Assembly: GCA_903895725.1 (NCBI GenBank) | Contig: CAITUV010000047.1 | Location: 124,001 to 188,000, forward strand | Source: an uncultured Myxococcales bacterium | GTDB lineage: Bacteria > Myxococcota_A > UBA9042 > CAIXZC01 | DNA length: 64,000 nucleotides | Direction: 5' to 3' | In this document: positions 62,045-64,000 of the stretch, in pieces | How the letters are laid out: every line of letters begins with the position of its first letter | Numbering within the stretch: position 1 is the stretch's first letter | The notes under the pieces: generated by a model | The model's database searches: none | What the model was told of the DNA's origin: nothing | Seen by the model: the letters and a program-made list of their open reading frames with translations, nothing else | Position numbers and translations under genes: made by a program

Positions 62045-63168
62045 GGCTCGTCCCCGGTCAGGACCACGCTCTCGATGAACGCGGGGCCGGAAAGGGTCCT
62101 CTTCTCAGCCCCGAAGTCGAGCTCCACCTCGGCCTCGGCCTCGAGGCGATACACCACGGGATTGCCGGCAAAGATCTTGACCACCTGCTGTTGGGCCACG
62201 TTCATCTGGTCGAGCAGAGCATCACGGTCGTGGAGACGACCTCCGGTGATGGTGCCGCTGACGCGGACAGCGTCCCCCTTGCCGCCGGCCTTGAACTTGT
62301 ATCGGGTGTCGTACTCGTGCCCCTTGGGGTCGCTCTTCCTCTTGTCGGTGGAGAGGCTCATGGAGTCGGAGAAGAGCAGCAGCCCGTCCTTGCCCGTGAC
62401 CATGATCCGGGCGATGCGCTTGCCGCCGAGCTCCTTGCGGGTCTTGAACGTGATGAAGACCACCGAGTAGTCGTTGTGGAAGAAGCGAGCGACCCACCAG
62501 TGCGTGGCATAGTCGGTGCCAAGAGCATTCTGGGCCATGTGGTCGAGGTAGGCGTCACCGTTGAACTCGTACTTCTGGCCATCGATCTCGGCCGTCCCGG
62601 TCACCGAGGCCCGGGGGACGTGGTAGAAGATGTCGACGTACCGCTGGGAGTCGGAATCCAGATTGAGCCTTCCCTTGTAGATCTTGACGCCGTCGGCCCA
62701 CAGGGTACCCTGCAGGTCCATTTTGAGCTTGTCCTCCTTGACCTTGACGACGAAGTCACGTCCCTTGAGCGCAATCCAGCTTGCGCCGATGCCGATGCGG
62801 CCGATCTTGGGGTCCTGGGCGAACTCCCCGGTCGAGTGCTCGAACGCGTGGTGGATCGAGGACTTTCCCGGTCGCGAATAGGACACGTTGACTGCCGTGC
62901 TTCCGGCAAAGACCCCGAGGTTGCTGTAGAGGAAATTGAGGTACACGATGTGGCCATCGGTCGAGCGGGCGGCCATGGTCCAGGATTCGGTATAGTACTT
63001 GTGCTTGTCGGGATGGCGGAGCCAGTCTGCGTCGGTGGCCTTCTGGACTTTGGCACCGGACCTGACCGGGCCCATGTCGGCCAGGGCGCGAGGCGACGGC
63101 AGGGCCAGGCAGGCCAGGGCGACGAGGGCAGCGACAGCGAGCGGGCGGGGGTTTGCAGGTCCGGCCAT
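62041..63168 (-). CDS. Exported lipocalin-like protein (AttH/CrtC/Svf1 superfamily-like)
   Basis: 375 aa from the ATG at 63168, one base after the upstream stop, with AAGGAG seven bases before it; a longer frame to 63240 has no ribosome site. Signal peptide about 1-31 (ending PRALA). The mature protein is all beta. It has the two-lobed pattern of lipocalin-like AttH/CrtC/Svf1 proteins: SWTMAARSTDGHIVYLNFLYSN near the start (given in part), HHAFEHSTGEF in the middle and GDAYLDHMAQN near residue 200, comparable to the family's xxxDHxxG element. Such proteins bind or act on hydrophobic molecules such as carotenoids or lipids. CrtC-type catalysis cannot be claimed from this sequence. Middle gene of a three-gene operon with a FadL-like porin. 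Confidence 0.6.
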   Translation of the reverse strand: MAGPANPRPLAVAALVALACLALPSPRALADMGPVRSGAKVQKATDADWLRHPDKHKYYTESWTMAARSTDGHIVYLNFLYSNLGVFAGSTAVNVSYSRPGKSSIHHAFEHSTGEFAQDPKIGRIGIGASWIALKGRDFVVKVKEDKLKMDLQGTLWADGVKIYKGRLNLDSDSQRYVDIFYHVPRASVTGTAEIDGQKYEFNGDAYLDHMAQNALGTDYATHWWVARFFHNDYSVVFITFKTRKELGGKRIARIMVTGKDGLLLFSDSMSLSTDKRKSDPKGHEYDTRYKFKAGGKGDAVRVSGTITGGRLHDRDALLDQMNVAQQQVVKIFAGNPVVYRLEAEAEVELDFGAEKRTLSGPAFIESVVLTGDEP

Positions 63169-63169
63169 G

Positions 63170-63970
63170 TCACGGCTCCTTGACGGTGATTGCAGCCGCG
63201 GTCCAATCGAATCGGAATTCCCAGGCGTCTTTGGTTCCATCCTCGTCGAGGTCCAGGTCGGGGGGAATGTCGGACTGCTCGAGGAACTGGTCGAGCGGCA
63301 ACCCGAGAACGGTGATTCCGGAGGCCTCGTCGACGGTGAGTGCCCCGATGAGCTTGCCCTGGCTCAGCGTGCTGCCGTCAACGGCAACCGTGCCGTCGAG
63401 CTTCAGCTCTCGAATGGGCAGCTCGGGGGGCTTGAGCGCTGCGTTGGGGAAGACCAGGAACGCTGGCTTGACGGTGGAGAAGGAATCTCCCAGGAGGGTG
63501 CAGCCGACCTCGCTGCCATCGTCGAGGAAGCGGTAGGCGTCGCCTGCGACCTCACCGGCCCCGATACGCAGCGTGAGCTCACCGGTCTCGCGGTCGTCGA
63601 CAAGCACGTCGAGGAGCACGTTGAGCCCCTTCTTCTCGATCTCCTTGGTAAAGTAGTCGTTGAGAAGCCCGAGCACTTCGCCGGTGAAGGGCCCCTGAAG
63701 CACCAGCGTGTCGAACCTCCACGACCGGCCGGACAAGTCGTCCACGACCACGAGCGGAACGTCCTCGGCGACGTCGGCGGCCGGGCCCCCCGTGCAGTTG
63801 CAGTTGCAGGTGCACTCGGGGTCGCTGGAACACGCGGCAGCAGGCTCCCGCGGGTTGAGCGGGTCGCCGGGCAATGCCCCCTTGCCCAGGCCGGTGTACG
63901 TCTCGTCGATTCCGCAGGCTACGACTCCGACACACAGCAGCGCCGCCAGCAGCAGTCGCCCGAATTCCAT
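63170..63970 (-). CDS. Lipoprotein of unknown function, first gene of the lipocalin-FadL operon
   Basis: 266 aa from the ATG at 63970 with a GAGGGGGG ribosome site. Lipobox VVAC gives C19. A short Cys-rich patch (CTCNCNCTGG, about 53-62) follows a Pro/Ala linker. The rest is a mixed alpha/beta domain with no family I recognise; segments such as LDVLVDDRETGELTLRIGAG and TLLGDSF suggest a beta-sheet ligand-binding fold. The DLDEDGTKD loop near the end (about 243-251) looks calcium-binding. Translation runs almost directly into the lipocalin-like gene. Its promoter lies beyond the window edge. Confidence 0.75.
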   Translation of the reverse strand: MEFGRLLLAALLCVGVVACGIDETYTGLGKGALPGDPLNPREPAAACSSDPECTCNCNCTGGPAADVAEDVPLVVVDDLSGRSWRFDTLVLQGPFTGEVLGLLNDYFTKEIEKKGLNVLLDVLVDDRETGELTLRIGAGEVAGDAYRFLDDGSEVGCTLLGDSFSTVKPAFLVFPNAALKPPELPIRELKLDGTVAVDGSTLSQGKLIGALTVDEASGITVLGLPLDQFLEQSDIPPDLDLDEDGTKDAWEFRFDWTAAAITVKEP

Positions 63971-64000
63971 GAGAGCCCCCCTCGCTTCCGGCCGGGCCGG

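Noticed and set aside
1..64000. tRNA, rRNA, insertion sequences, phage or plasmid features
   Set aside because: No tRNA cloverleaf, rRNA segment, transposase, integrase or attachment-site signature was noticed on either strand.

Overview
The window is GC-rich and densely coded: 26 protein genes, no RNA genes, and no gene-free stretch longer than about 250 bp. The coding style suggests a Myxococcota-like ('deltaproteobacterial') organism. Signs of this are very large secreted lipoproteins built from DUF4215 (Myxococcus disulfide) repeats, Dicty_CTDC-type CT-D-C repeats, MopE-like CDGxDNDCDG motifs and thrombospondin type-3 repeats, plus one C-terminus resembling the MYXO-CTERM sorting signal. 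This is inferred from protein style only; no marker gene is present.

Layout. (1) 1-2239, minus strand: a Cys-rich/TIG surface protein translationally coupled to a secreted matrixin-like zinc protease that runs off the left edge. (2) 2394-7320, plus strand: a compact ethanolamine operon, eutB-eutC-[EutL::EutT fusion]-OPA-family transporter, with ATGA overlaps between the first three genes. (3) 7562-23671, plus strand: three giant lipoproteins. One is a 27-repeat DUF4215 stalk ending in a C-type lectin domain; the other two share a C-terminal TIG plus beta-propeller module on different stalks. (4) 23750-36748: a choice-of-anchor-L/TSP3 protein, a class III nucleotide cyclase, a Gly-rich CT-D-C lipoprotein, a GGDEF diguanylate cyclase, an S9 peptidase and a hybrid histidine kinase. 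(5) 36790-43487: three more Cys-rich or TSP3 lipoproteins. (6) 43730-55397: three tandem paralogous lipoproteins with matching promoters and the same C-terminal four-repeat Cys/Trp domain, closed by a strong terminator. (7) 55576-60520: an M20 dipeptidase and a large lipase-like lipoprotein. (8) 60707-63970, minus strand: a lipoprotein, a lipocalin-like protein and a FadL/OmpP1-type outer-membrane protein in one operon.

How it may work together. Twelve Cys-rich or calcium-repeat secreted proteins fill about 64% of the window. They appear to be assembled from a small set of exchangeable stalks and heads, which suggests a cell-surface adhesion or recognition repertoire (inference). The ethanolamine operon supplies a B12-dependent lyase with its own adenosyltransferase. 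That enzyme is fused to a microcompartment-type shell protein, although no other shell genes are visible. Predicted sigma-70-type promoters (TTGAC-N17-TAnnnT) are clear at several genes.
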